A stretch of DNA of 64,000 nucleotides from Paracoccaceae bacterium (GCA_017510335.1 JAFWNM010000041.1:62001-126000), one strand, 5' to 3'; shown: positions 1-8,879, counted from the stretch's first letter. Notes: generated by a model not told the origin, from the letters alone. Made by a program: numbers and translations.

Positions 1-1
1 C

Positions 2-856
2 CAAACACAGCCAGTCTATGACATCCCTGCGTGGCACCTGTATGGGGAACACGCACCTTTCCCGGATATTGCGCATATGGAACGGATAATTGACCGTGCA
101 GCGGGGCTTGACTGGCAGATAAAGCCACACCGGCATACGCATCTGTTGCAGATATTTCTGTTGCTATCCGGCCAGATCATTTTCAACGCCGAAGGGCGGC
201 AGCGCAGCCTTGCGCCCCCTGTTGCGCTGTGTCTGCCGCCGACTGCAGTGCACGGGTTCGATTTCTCGGCAGGAACCGAAGGGTGGGTGCTAAGCTTGCC
301 GGTGCATGACTTCCCGGAATTTCTGGCAGACGGGGCAGAACTGGCCTTCATTGCGCACAAGCCTGCAGTGGTGTCCCCTGATCGCGCAGTTCAGGACAGT
401 TTCACGCGGCTGTTTGACATCTGGTCGGGGAACGGACGTTTTCGCAACACGGAATTGCGCTGCGTTCTGGGCCAGATCCTGTGCACATTGTTCAAGGATC
501 ACGGCCCGTCATCCGATACAGAACCGACGCGCCATGACGCCAGAATCCCGCGTTTCCAATCGCTGATTGCCGCACACGCGCAGGCACATTGGCCCGTGTC
601 GCGCTATGCCAGCGCGCTGGGCATGTCGACGCGCAATCTGGCGCGACTGTGCAAACAGCAAACCGGACTTGCCCCCCAAGCCATGATCGAAGCCCATCTG
701 ATGCGCGAAGCCGCCCGCCTTCTGGCCTATACCCGTATGAACGCGCAAACGATTGCGCACAGGTTGGGATATGATGATCCAAGCTATTTCAACCGGCGGT
801 TCCGCGCTTTCGCCAATATGTCACCGGGGGCCTATCGACGCCGGTTGGACCAGTAG
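2..856 (+). CDS. AraC-family transcriptional regulator, 5' end outside the window
   Basis: DNA-binding regulator of the AraC/XylS family. The reading frame is open from base 2, and residues upstream of the first ATG (base 77) look coding (IPAWHLYGEH), so the true start lies left of the window. An N-terminal cupin-like sensor half carries the PHRHTHLLQIF motif typical of effector-binding jelly rolls. The last ~100 residues are the double helix-turn-helix, with the second HTH signature around IAHRLGYDDPSYFNRRFR. The opening residues resemble PobR/PobC-type regulators of 4-hydroxybenzoate hydroxylase; that is family resemblance only, and no pobA is visible here. The target gene would lie left of the window. 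The family call is firm; the effector is unknown. Confidence 0.9.
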   Translation, partial: QTQPVYDIPAWHLYGEHAPFPDIAHMERIIDRAAGLDWQIKPHRHTHLLQIFLLLSGQIIFNAEGRQRSLAPPVALCLPPTAVHGFDFSAGTEGWVLSLPVHDFPEFLADGAELAFIAHKPAVVSPDRAVQDSFTRLFDIWSGNGRFRNTELRCVLGQILCTLFKDHGPSSDTEPTRHDARIPRFQSLIAAHAQAHWPVSRYASALGMSTRNLARLCKQQTGLAPQAMIEAHLMREAARLLAYTRMNAQTIAHRLGYDDPSYFNRRFRAFANMSPGAYRRRLDQ

Positions 857-997
857 TTTGATCCTGCCTTGCGCGACTGCACTGCCGTATCCGGCTGGCC
901 TGTTGGGGGCGGTTCGCGCTTGGTGCACGCCCGCGCGGCACCTGCAACATTCCCTTCACACTGTGGTTGACATCTCGCACAGTGCTGTATGCTTGCG

Positions 998-1408
998 TCA
1001 CTTCGTGATCTTGCGGCCCAGAAGCTCCAGCCTGTGACCATGCAAGGTATAGCCCAATCGGCGGGCAATTTTTTCCTGCAACGCCTCGATCTCGGGGTCG
1101 CAAAATTCGATCACATCGCCAGTGTCCATGTCGATCAGGTGGTCGTGATGGTCACGCTGGCTGTCTTCGAACCGCGCGCGGCCATCGCCGAATTCCAGAC
1201 GGTCCAGAATACCCACTTCTTCCAGCAATTTGACGGTGCGATACACTGTCGCCAGCGAAATGCGGGAATCCAGTGCGTTTGCGCGGGCGTGCAATTCCTC
1301 GACATCGGGGTGGTCGGACGCCTGTTCGATCACCTGCGCGATGGTGCGGCGCTGGTCGGTCATGCGCAGGCCCTGCGCTTCCAGTCGGTCAAGGATTGTC
1401 TTGCTCAC
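998..1408 (-). CDS. fur: Fur-family metal-responsive repressor (Fur/Mur type)
   Basis: 136 residues, the normal Fur length. The winged-helix recognition region lies around residues 48-62 (ISLATVYRTVK). The two regulatory metal sites known from Fur proteins are fully present: H33, E81, H90, E101, and H87, D89, E108, H125. The CxxC structural zinc pairs of E. coli-type Fur are absent (only C103). Irr is disfavoured because the HHH haem-type motif is missing; here it is HHDH. In Rhodobacterales this family member usually responds to manganese (Mur) while other regulators handle iron; that is established for relatives and inferred here. The gene stands alone, downstream of a convergent AraC gene and upstream of the end of soeC. 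Confidence 0.88.
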   Translation of the reverse strand: MSKTILDRLEAQGLRMTDQRRTIAQVIEQASDHPDVEELHARANALDSRISLATVYRTVKLLEEVGILDRLEFGDGRARFEDSQRDHHDHLIDMDTGDVIEFCDPEIEALQEKIARRLGYTLHGHRLELLGRKITK

Positions 1409-1470
1409 GCGTGCTGTCCTGCTTCAGTCGGTTTTGGCAGTTTAGCCGCAAGGGCGCGCGCTGGAAACCG

Positions 1471-2352
1471 TCAATCCTGCGACGCCCTGCCATAATACAG
1501 GCCCACCACATGTTCTGCCTGCGCAAAAAACAGCCAGCGCTGCACACACATTCCCGCCACATGCGCCACAAGGGCCAGCGCGACAGTCAGGTAACTGGCA
1601 GGCACCATCAGCAGCAGGGCGGGCAGCAATGCGCCAAGCACAAGCGCGATCAGGCGCAGCTTATGGGCATGTTTGCGCCCCACCACATACACCATTTCGC
1701 GCAGCAGGTAGTTTTGCCCCGAATGCGGCGGTTCCAGCAGGCGCACGCGGCCAAGATACCCCAACCCCGTGGCGCTGCCCGTATCGGACCCCGATTGCGC
1801 AAACTGCCGGTCCCCTGCAACCCAATGCGCCACCATGGCCACCGCCAGCGCCAGCATACCCCACAGGGCCAGCGTCGTCAGGCCCGCCAGCAGGGCGCCC
1901 CCCGCCAGCGCGGCCAGACCGAAAACCGGCGGCGTGCTGGCATGGTGCCAACGGGGCACAGCCTTGATCTGGGCATAGATCATGGCAGTTGCAAAAATTG
2001 TGGCCAGCGCCAGCACTGCCCCCAGCCCCCCCAACACCGGCAGCCCACCGCCCGCAAAAACCGAGGCCGCCGCATGCGGGGCCATCACCATCAAGGTTGC
2101 AGCAGCAAGCACCGCTTCGCGCGACAGCCAGCTTGAGCGCCATTGCGAAAACGCCTTGAGCGCGCGTTCAGGGTGCCCCAGATGGAAGGCGGCTGCCACA
2201 AGCCCGGCCCCTGACAGCCCGTATCCCAGCCCGAACAGGATAAACGCCGCCATCCCCGAAGGCGCGCGCACCCCAAGACCCAGCCAGACCAGCAGCCCGA
2301 AGCCAAGCCCCGAGAGCACAGTAAACACAATAAGCGACGGCGCGGGATGCAT
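1471..2352 (-). CDS. soeC: Membrane anchor subunit of molybdoenzyme, SoeC/DmsC-like
   Basis: 293-residue polytopic membrane protein of the DmsC anchor family, with about eight hydrophobic helices. It is the third gene of an A-B-C operon, starting 3 bases after soeB ends. In this family the anchor takes electrons from (or gives them to) the quinone pool and holds the catalytic A and B subunits at the inner membrane face. The choice of SoeC over DmsC comes from the catalytic subunit, which has no Tat signal. The sequence alone would fit any DmsC-type anchor, so the gene symbol depends on the operon assignment. Confidence 0.72.
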   Translation of the reverse strand: MHPAPSLIVFTVLSGLGFGLLVWLGLGVRAPSGMAAFILFGLGYGLSGAGLVAAAFHLGHPERALKAFSQWRSSWLSREAVLAAATLMVMAPHAAASVFAGGGLPVLGGLGAVLALATIFATAMIYAQIKAVPRWHHASTPPVFGLAALAGGALLAGLTTLALWGMLALAVAMVAHWVAGDRQFAQSGSDTGSATGLGYLGRVRLLEPPHSGQNYLLREMVYVVGRKHAHKLRLIALVLGALLPALLLMVPASYLTVALALVAHVAGMCVQRWLFFAQAEHVVGLYYGRASQD

Positions 2353-2355
2353 GGA

Positions 2356-3099
2356 TCACAGCCTTTCCAAAGCACGGTCAAGCCAGCCAAGAAACCCCGT
2401 GGCGCTGTCAGTCACCGGATCGCACAGGCTGGCAAGATCGGGGGCCTGCAATGTGTCGCGGCCACGCGGCGGAAGGTATTTGTTCACAGGTTGCGTGCCC
2501 TGTTCAGGCATCAGATCAAACCCGCCACGCGCGGCCACAAGGCGCGACACATCGCTGTCGGGGTCAGCAAGGTCGCCAAAATGCCGCGCGCCCGACGGGC
2601 AGGTGCGCACACAGGCAGGTTCGCGGTCCTGCGCGGGCAGGTTTTCGTTATAGATGCGGTCCACGCACAAGGTGCATTTCTTCATCACCTTCGCGGCCGC
2701 GTCCATTTCGCGCGCGCCATATGGACAGGCCCATGCACATAGCCCGCACCCGATACAGTCGGTTTCATTGACCAGCACGATGCCGTCCTCAACGCGTTTG
2801 TAGCTGGCCCCTGTGGGGCAGACCGTCACGCAAGGGGCGTCATCGCAATGCAGGCAGGATTTGGGGAAATGCACCACCATGGGCGGGGCTGCGGGGCGCG
2901 CCACCTCGAACGTATGGACGCGGTTCAGGAAGGTGCCTTCGGGGGTGGCACCGTATGCGTCCATATCCGACAAGGGCGCGCCATAGTTTTCGGTGTTCCA
3001 GCCCTTGCATGAAATCACGCAGGCATGGCACCCCACACAGGTGTCCAGATCAATGACAAGGCCCAGCTTGCGGCCGGTTTTTGCGGGAAGGCTTGTCAT
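2356..3099 (-). CDS. soeB: Four-cluster [4Fe-4S] electron-transfer subunit, SoeB/DmsB-like
   Basis: 247 residues with four cysteine quartets for [4Fe-4S] clusters: C21/C24/C27/C31, C82/C85/C90/C94, C115/C118/C121/C125 and C142/C145/C163/C167. This is the standard layout of DmsB/NrfC/SoeB proteins, which wire the molybdopterin subunit to the membrane anchor. It has no signal peptide. It lies 76 bases downstream of soeA and 3 bases upstream of soeC, so the three are very probably one transcript. Family assignment is strong; the SoeB label follows the operon assignment. Confidence 0.78.
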   Translation of the reverse strand: MTSLPAKTGRKLGLVIDLDTCVGCHACVISCKGWNTENYGAPLSDMDAYGATPEGTFLNRVHTFEVARPAAPPMVVHFPKSCLHCDDAPCVTVCPTGASYKRVEDGIVLVNETDCIGCGLCAWACPYGAREMDAAAKVMKKCTLCVDRIYNENLPAQDREPACVRTCPSGARHFGDLADPDSDVSRLVAARGGFDLMPEQGTQPVNKYLPPRGRDTLQAPDLASLCDPVTDSATGFLGWLDRALERL

Positions 3100-3175
3100 A
3101 GGGCGCGGCCCTTCTGCATCAGGCCGCGCCGCAGCGCCATATGAGTATTTTGGGCAAGATGAAGCTGCATGACAG

Positions 3176-5998
3176 TTATTCCTTCACCTGATGCGCCATG
3201 TCACGCGGCGCAGGCGGCACGGGGGAGGTTTGCGCCGGATGGGCGGGCGCGCTGGTTGTCTGGTGTGCTGGCGCTTTTTCAATGCGCACGCGCAGGTCAT
3301 ACCAAGCGGCCTGTCCAGTGACAGGGTCGGAATTGGACCATCGCATTCCGTCGCCTTTGGGCGGAAGCAGTTCATGAATCAGATGGTTGAGCAGGCTGGA
3401 TTTTGTGGCTTCTGGTGCGGCGGGGTCCAGTGCCCATGCCCCGCGCCGTTTGGCAATGGCATTCCATGTCCAGACAGTTTGGGGGTTCAGGGCGTCCATG
3501 CGCACCACAGGCAGGGTGATGCGGCCATGGGGGGACGTGAGCGTGGCCCAGTCGCCGGTCTGGAAGTGGTGGCGCACCCAGATGTCGCCCGACACATAAA
3601 GTGGCGTATCCCCATGGATTTGCCGCAACCATGCGTTCTGACTGCCCCATGAATGATAATGCGCCATGGGGCGTTGTGTCAGGGCGTGCAAGGGGTATTC
3701 GGCCGGATCGGTTTCAGCATCGGTGAAGGTGGAATACCAGATTGGCAGCGGGTCCATGGTCTGGATCAAGCGCGCGCGCAGGTGGTCGGGGGGCTGGCGG
3801 TGACCGTGCCCTTCGGCGGCGAGCTGGAATTTGCGCAGCGGTTCCAGATACAGGTTGAACAGATAGGGCTGCGGGCTGTCATAAAGCCCGTGCGCGACTG
3901 CCCAATCCTGATAGGCGGCGTTCCATGGTTTGAAGAACTGCGCGTTTTCGGGAATATGCGTGGACCAGAAACCGCCATTTTCGATATAGCGCGCGATCTG
4001 GTCGGGGTTGGGGGTGCCGCGCCCGTTCCCTGTGCCATCGCCGTTGCGCCAGCCCGCCAATGGCCCGACGCCGGGGCGGCGTTCATGGTTGGTGATGTAA
4101 TCGGCATAATCGCTGTACTTGGGCGTTCCATCTGCGTTGACCATGCCGGGCAGGTTCAGGCGGGCGCCAAGGTCCAGCAAAACCGACTGGAACGGGCGCA
4201 CATCCCGGTCCGGTGCGACCACTGGCCAGCGAATGGAATCGGCCAGCGCGTCCGCCTCGCAGATGGGGCGGTCCAGCAGGCTGATACAGTCATGGCGTTC
4301 AAGATAGGTGGTGTCGGGCAGGACCAGATCGGCGAAGGCCACCATTTCCGAACTATAGGCATCGGAATAGATGATGCGCGGAATGCGGTAGCTGCCGTTG
4401 CTGTTTTTGTCGGTCAGCATATCCATGACAGCACTGGTGTTCATGGATGAATTCCATGCCATATTCGCCATATACAAAAACAGCGTGTCAATTTCGTAGG
4501 GGTCGCCTGCATGCGCATTCGAGATGACCATATGCATCAACCCATGCGCGGACAGGGGCGCGTCCCATGAAAACGCCTTGTCGATGCGCTTGGCGCTGCC
4601 ATCGTCGTTGATGAGCAGATGTTCGGGGCCAAGCGGATAGCCCAGATGCGGGCCATCCAGCGGCTGGCCAGGGGCATGACGGGCGTGCGGTCTTGGGTGC
4701 GCTTCGGGCGGTTTGGGGTAGGGCGGCTTGAAGCGGAACCCGCCCGGCGTTTCCACGCTGCCGATCAGGATTTGCAGCATATGCAGCGCGCGTGCGGTCT
4801 GGAAGCCGTTGGAATGGGCGGATACGCCGCGCATGGCATGCATGGCCACGGGGCGGCCCACCATTGTTTCATGCCGCTTGCCGCGAAAATCGGTCCATGG
4901 CTGGCGCAGGGTGATTTCTTCATCAAAGGCCACGCGCGCAATTTCGGCGGCGATGGCGCGAATGCGGGCGGCGGGAATGCCGCAGCGTTCGGCGACAGCA
5001 TCAGGCGCATAATCGGGCGACAGGTAGCGATCCGCCAGATGGCGGAAGACGGGCAGGTGTTCCACCCCGCCCAGCACCACGCCCGCTGCCAGATCTGGCG
5101 CGACATCAGGCGTGTCCCATGCCAGCGCCTGCCCTGTGCGGCGGTCGCGCACCATGGGTTTGCCGTCCTTGTCGCGCAGGAACATGCCCTTTTGCGGCCC
5201 GTCATGGGCATTGACCAGATACGGCGCATTTGTATAGCGGATCAGGTAATTCAGGTCGATCTGCCCGGCGCGCAGCAATTCATGCACCAGCGACAGGATG
5301 AACAAACCATCTGTTCCCGGTGTGATACCCACCCAGTCATCTGCAATGGCATTATAGCCCGACCGTATGGGATTTATGCCAATGACCCGCGCGCCCCGCG
5401 CTTTCAGTTTGCCCAGTCCCATCTTGATGGGGTTGGAATCGTGGTCCTCGGCCACGCCGAACAGCAAAAACAGTTTGGTGCGGTCCCAGTCGGGTTGGCC
5501 GAATTCCCAGAACGCGCCGCCCATTGTATAAATGCCCGCCGCCGCCATGTTGACCGAACAAAAGCCGCCATGCGCTGCCCAGTTCGGCGTTCCAAAGGAT
5601 TGCGCCCACCACCCCGTGAAGCTTTGTGACTGGTCGCGCCCGGTGAAAAAGGCCAGCTTTTCAGGGGCGGTGTCGCGCAGCGGTTTCAACCAATCCGTGG
5701 CGATGGCAAGCGCTTCATCCCATGAAATTTCCTGAAACTCGCCTGATCCGCGCGGCCCGACACGTTTGAGAGGGGCGCGCAACCGGGCAGGGGACAGGTG
5801 CTGCATGATCCCGGCGCTGCCCTTGGCGCACAGCACGCCCTTGTTCACAGGATGGTCGCGGTTCCCCTCGATATAGGCGACGCGCCCGCCCTTCATATGG
5901 ACGTTTATCCCGCAGCGGCAGGCGCACATATAACAGGTGGTCTTGCGCACCTCGTCTGACGGTTTTGGCGACAATGGCGCATCTGGCTGGACCGGCAT
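3176..5998 (-). CDS. soeA: Molybdopterin oxidoreductase catalytic subunit, probable cytoplasmic sulfite dehydrogenase SoeA
   Basis: 940-residue member of the DMSO-reductase superfamily. An N-terminal [4Fe-4S] site is formed by C22, C25, C29 and C57. The likely molybdenum ligand is C147 in the HGGFCSVN segment, which argues against DmsA (a serine ligand). There is no twin-arginine signal, so the protein should stay in the cytoplasm, as known for SoeABC of Allochromatium and unlike DmsA or periplasmic SorAB. Length and partner order A-B-C also fit SoeA. Predicted role: oxidation of sulfite to sulfate with electrons passed to quinone, useful when organosulfonates or thiosulfate are used. No sulfonate or sox gene lies nearby. 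Another polysulfide/thiosulfate-type enzyme is the main alternative. Confidence 0.72.
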   Translation of the reverse strand: MPVQPDAPLSPKPSDEVRKTTCYMCACRCGINVHMKGGRVAYIEGNRDHPVNKGVLCAKGSAGIMQHLSPARLRAPLKRVGPRGSGEFQEISWDEALAIATDWLKPLRDTAPEKLAFFTGRDQSQSFTGWWAQSFGTPNWAAHGGFCSVNMAAAGIYTMGGAFWEFGQPDWDRTKLFLLFGVAEDHDSNPIKMGLGKLKARGARVIGINPIRSGYNAIADDWVGITPGTDGLFILSLVHELLRAGQIDLNYLIRYTNAPYLVNAHDGPQKGMFLRDKDGKPMVRDRRTGQALAWDTPDVAPDLAAGVVLGGVEHLPVFRHLADRYLSPDYAPDAVAERCGIPAARIRAIAAEIARVAFDEEITLRQPWTDFRGKRHETMVGRPVAMHAMRGVSAHSNGFQTARALHMLQILIGSVETPGGFRFKPPYPKPPEAHPRPHARHAPGQPLDGPHLGYPLGPEHLLINDDGSAKRIDKAFSWDAPLSAHGLMHMVISNAHAGDPYEIDTLFLYMANMAWNSSMNTSAVMDMLTDKNSNGSYRIPRIIYSDAYSSEMVAFADLVLPDTTYLERHDCISLLDRPICEADALADSIRWPVVAPDRDVRPFQSVLLDLGARLNLPGMVNADGTPKYSDYADYITNHERRPGVGPLAGWRNGDGTGNGRGTPNPDQIARYIENGGFWSTHIPENAQFFKPWNAAYQDWAVAHGLYDSPQPYLFNLYLEPLRKFQLAAEGHGHRQPPDHLRARLIQTMDPLPIWYSTFTDAETDPAEYPLHALTQRPMAHYHSWGSQNAWLRQIHGDTPLYVSGDIWVRHHFQTGDWATLTSPHGRITLPVVRMDALNPQTVWTWNAIAKRRGAWALDPAAPEATKSSLLNHLIHELLPPKGDGMRWSNSDPVTGQAAWYDLRVRIEKAPAHQTTSAPAHPAQTSPVPPAPRDMAHQVKE

Positions 5999-6108
5999 TC
6001 TGTTCCCTGATCTTGTTCCGCCACAAGGACAACATGCGAAACAGTTTCATCCGCAAAGAAGCATTACCAGACCCGTTTTGTCCAGAGACCAAGTTTACCG
6101 GAACATCC

Positions 6109-6783
6109 TTACGCAATCCGGCGAAAGCAGGATACGCCGGTGGAATTGTCGAAAAACGGGACAGAGGGGGGCATCTCCTCGCCTGTGACAAGGGCATGCG
6201 CTTCGGCCAGCACCACTTCGGTGATGAAGGGCAGGTTCAGCTTGCGGGCCTGCGCAAAGGGCACCCAATGCAGATGTGCCAGTTCATCGCAGGCCGTCCG
6301 AAAATCATCCAGATCGCCCATGACATGCCCGGCATCTGCCAGAAAGAACCGTGCATCAAACCGGCGTGGCCGCCCCGGCGGGGTAATCGCGCGGAAGATA
6401 TAGCGCAGGCCAGACGCATCGGGCACAATGCCATGCCCCGCAAAGCGCGCCCAGTCAGCTGGCGGGTCGGGCCAGTCGCCCGCGCGGCCCAGCATCAGGC
6501 CGGTTTCTTCCCATAATTCCCGGATGGCGGCCGCAGCAAGGGCATTCGGGCCGGGCGCATCCTGGGACAAACGTGCCGCGCATTGCCCCCCCAAGGGGCG
6601 CGCCAGCGGAATTTCGGCATCTGCCAGGTCTACGGCCCCGCCGGGAAACACGAATTTGTCTGGCATGAAGGCCGCATTGGCCCCGCGCTGGCCCATCAGA
6701 ACCATTGGCCCGTCAGGCCCTGCGCGCACCAACAGCACAGCTGCCGCGTGCCGAATGGACGTTTTGTCACCTGTTCCGGTCAT
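6109..6783 (-). CDS. Nudix hydrolase, NUDT19-like (possible acyl-CoA diphosphatase)
   Basis: 224-residue Nudix protein. The box is split: the glycine part (FPGGAVD, residues 46-52) and the catalytic part (RELWEETG, residues 88-95) are separated by about 35 extra residues. A long insertion inside the Nudix box and the later TPPGRPRRFDARFF segment are hallmarks of the NUDT19/RP2-like group, whose members cleave CoA and acyl-CoA. Substrate is therefore inferred, not shown. The gene overlaps the end of the upstream DUF983 gene by 17 bases, indicating co-transcription. It is separated from soeA by 110 bases. Confidence 0.85.
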   Translation of the reverse strand: MTGTGDKTSIRHAAAVLLVRAGPDGPMVLMGQRGANAAFMPDKFVFPGGAVDLADAEIPLARPLGGQCAARLSQDAPGPNALAAAAIRELWEETGLMLGRAGDWPDPPADWARFAGHGIVPDASGLRYIFRAITPPGRPRRFDARFFLADAGHVMGDLDDFRTACDELAHLHWVPFAQARKLNLPFITEVVLAEAHALVTGEEMPPSVPFFDNSTGVSCFRRIA

Positions 6784-7174
6784 CCACCCCCCCGAAACCG
6801 TGCATACGGCGCGACCACTGGATGGCCACGATCATGCCCTTGAACCGGGGAAGAAGAAATAGCGAAAGCGCGACCAGAAGTAAAGAAAACCCCGTAAACA
6901 GAAGAACGGGGTTCGGGTCCCAGCGGAACATCACGGCCACCATGGCGGGCGTGACAAGTTTCAGCGTGACAAGCATGGTCAGATAGGCAGGGCCGTCATC
7001 AGCGCGCTGGTGGGACAGATCCTCGCCGCAGGCGGGGCAGGTGTCGCGCACTTTCAGGTATCCGCGCAGCAGCGGCGCCGCCCCGCATGCGGGGCATTTG
7101 CACCGCAGTCCGCGCAACACCGCAGGGGACAGGGGCCTGTCGTCATCAATCTGGTCTGTATGGGTCGCCTGCAT
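6767..7174 (-). CDS. DUF983 zinc-ribbon membrane protein
   Basis: 135 residues. The N-terminal half carries two CxxC pairs (CPACGAAPLL and CPACGEDLS) that look like a small zinc ribbon. The second half has two hydrophobic segments followed by the PRFKGMIVAIQW stretch typical of DUF983. Members of this family sit near Nudix and cytochrome oxidase assembly genes in alphaproteobacteria; a precise function is not known to me. The stop lies inside the downstream Nudix gene (17-base overlap). Confidence 0.82.
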   Translation of the reverse strand: MQATHTDQIDDDRPLSPAVLRGLRCKCPACGAAPLLRGYLKVRDTCPACGEDLSHQRADDGPAYLTMLVTLKLVTPAMVAVMFRWDPNPVLLFTGFSLLLVALSLFLLPRFKGMIVAIQWSRRMHGFGGVDDRNR

Positions 7175-7361
7175 GAGCGTGCCTTTCCTGTCTGACTTTC
7201 ACTATATAGGTTGCGGGGAAATATATTGCATCAGGGATTCCGGTTTTGCGGCACCATGTCGCAACAAAATGCTGCCGCGCGCGACGGAAACACGGCCGTG
7301 CCCCGTTTTCAGGACATCAAGCGGCACAAACCGCCGTGCACATACCGAAAGGACCGACCCG

Positions 7362-7880
7362 ATGAAAACACCCCTTATGCTGATGATTGGGATCACCACA
7401 CTGGGCCTTGCCACTTTGACTGCGGACGCCCGCAGCACCGAACGCCCGACCTTGCCGGGTTTTGAGCAACTGGACCAGAACCAAAGCGGCACTGTCACGC
7501 TGGAAGATTTCCAGACCCATCTGGGAACCCTGCGCAGCGGGCGGCAGGACCAGATCATTGAAAAACTGATGGAACAGGCCAATGATGACGGGCTGCTGGA
7601 TGAATCCGCGCTGCGCGCCGGATTGGATGCCCTGGCCGAAGACCGGCGCAATGCCATGTCCGGCCAGCACAGGGGGCAGGCGGCAGGTTCGCGCGCAGGT
7701 GATCGCGCAGACTTTGCGCAGCGCATGTTCGGGCGTATTGATGCCAATGATGATGGCGTTGTCGACGCGCAGGAATACGAGGCATTCACCGACCGTATGC
7801 AAACGCGTATGTCACGCCACGAGGGCCGCCATCAGGGGGGCAGCAGGGGCGACAGGCCGAAGAACCGCGCGCAGGACTGA
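7362..7880 (+). CDS. Secreted EF-hand domain protein
   Basis: 172 residues from the ATG at 7362; the open frame extends further upstream, but this start is followed directly by a signal peptide (MKTPLMLMIGITTLGLATL, cleavage near ADA). Two EF-hand loops are visible, DQNQSGTVTLED and DANDDGVVDAQE, plus a weaker middle candidate. The C-terminus is basic and low in complexity (R, G, H). Predicted to be a periplasmic calcium-binding or metal-binding protein. It heads a cluster with an ECF sigma factor, an anti-sigma-like gene and a metal-sensor-like protein on the same strand, an arrangement recurring in Rhodobacterales, so it may act as sensor or target of that module. Confidence 0.82.
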   Translation: MKTPLMLMIGITTLGLATLTADARSTERPTLPGFEQLDQNQSGTVTLEDFQTHLGTLRSGRQDQIIEKLMEQANDDGLLDESALRAGLDALAEDRRNAMSGQHRGQAAGSRAGDRADFAQRMFGRIDANDDGVVDAQEYEAFTDRMQTRMSRHEGRHQGGSRGDRPKNRAQD

Positions 7881-7925
7881 TCGCGCACGCGGGCGCGGGA
7901 ACGGAACGGCCAGACAGGGAAACGT

Positions 7926-8507
7926 ATGGTGCCACGCGATATGGACGCGGCCAATCAAGACGCCGGGCTTCTTGCGCAATTCGCGCAAGGCGACCGGATG
8001 GCCGCGCAAACCCTGACGGACAGACTGGCCCCGCGCATCCTGCGGTTTGCGGCGCGCATGCTGGGCGACCGGACCGAGGCCGAGGATGTCACACAAGACA
8101 CCATGCTGCGCCTGTGGCGTATCGCCCCGGAGTGGCACGACACAGGTATTCCGCCCGCTGCGTGGTTGTTCAGGGTTGCGGCCAATCTGTGCACCGACAG
8201 GTTGCGCCGCCGCCGGTCCGGTCCGGCGGAAATGCCCGACCTGCCCGATGACACGCCCGGTGTGGACGCGCGGATGATGCAAACAGCACGCGCGGCCGCG
8301 CTGGATACTGCCCTTGCGGCCCTGCCCGAACGGCAACGACAAGCCGTCATCCTGCGCCATCTGGAAGGGCTGTCCAATCCGGAAATCGCGGCGATCATGA
8401 TGATCGGGGTCGAGGCGGTCGAAAGCCTGACAGCCCGCGGCAAGCGCAATCTGGCTGCACTTTTGTCAGGGCAAAAGGATGAGTTGGGGTATGAAGATGA
8501 CCACTGA
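7926..8507 (+). CDS. ECF-type RNA polymerase sigma factor
   Basis: 193-residue two-domain sigma factor. Region 2 includes AARMLGDRTEAEDVTQDTML, which fits the core-binding and -10 recognition part. Region 4 includes LPERQRQAVILRHLEGLSNPEI, the -35 recognition HTH. Regions 1 and 3 are missing, as expected for ECF sigmas. The start at 7926 has a Shine-Dalgarno-like AGGGAAA a few bases upstream. The anti-sigma-like gene begins inside its 3' end (17-base overlap), which suggests translational coupling of sigma and inhibitor. The signal is unknown; the downstream metal-sensor-like protein suggests envelope or metal stress. Confidence 0.9.
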   Translation: MVPRDMDAANQDAGLLAQFAQGDRMAAQTLTDRLAPRILRFAARMLGDRTEAEDVTQDTMLRLWRIAPEWHDTGIPPAAWLFRVAANLCTDRLRRRRSGPAEMPDLPDDTPGVDARMMQTARAAALDTALAALPERQRQAVILRHLEGLSNPEIAAIMMIGVEAVESLTARGKRNLAALLSGQKDELGYEDDH

Positions 8508-8876
8508 CACAGATGAAAACACTGGCCCGGACCCTCTGGACCTGTTCTTTGATGCCGCCCGCGATGAGGCCACGGCGGTGTCGCCACAGTTGCGCGCCCG
8601 TATTCTGGCGGATGCCAGCAGCGTGCAGGCCAGCGCAAACCGGCCACAGCACGCATCGCTATGGCAGCGGCTTCGTGTGTGGTTTGGCGGCTGGACCGCG
8701 CCATCACTGGCGGGTGGCCTGACCGCCGCCGCCGCCGGGTTCTGGTTCGGGGTGGCGCCCCCATGCCTGTTGCCGCGCTGGACGCGCCCGTTTGGCTACA
8801 AGACACGCTTGTTTATCTTGATGCGATCAGCACCCCGATCATCGGGCTGGATGATCCGCTATTGTTGGGGTTTTGA
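8491..8876 (+). pseudogene. Anti-sigma-like membrane protein gene interrupted by a -1 frameshift
   Basis: The gene starts at 8491, overlapping the sigma gene. Its first ~91 codons encode an acidic cytoplasmic part and one membrane segment (around SLAGGLTAAAAGFWFGV). At a run of five C at 8758-8762 the frame breaks. Staying in frame gives a cysteine/arginine-rich tail that runs 49 bases into the next gene. Adding one C instead continues as PMPVAALDAPVWLQDTL and ends in LLLGF with a stop at 8876, 3 bases before the next ATG. The restored product would be about 128 residues. Position between an ECF sigma and a periplasmic sensor protein supports an anti-sigma role. The break may be a real mutation, an assembly error in a homopolymer, or (less likely) programmed frameshifting. 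Confidence 0.72.
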
Positions 8877-8879
8877 CAT

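Noticed and set aside
966-985. TTGACA with TATGCT on the plus strand downstream of the AraC gene
   Set aside because: It would point into the antisense strand of fur, and no plus-strand gene follows.
7286-7309. Possible ECF-type promoter (GGAAAC ... CGTTTT) upstream of the EF-hand gene
   Set aside because: The spacer is only about 12 bases, shorter than the usual 16-17 for ECF promoters.
8750-8770. Programmed -1 frameshifting in the anti-sigma-like gene
   Set aside because: The local sequence is not a canonical slippery heptamer and no downstream stimulatory structure is obvious; a simple indel explains it better.
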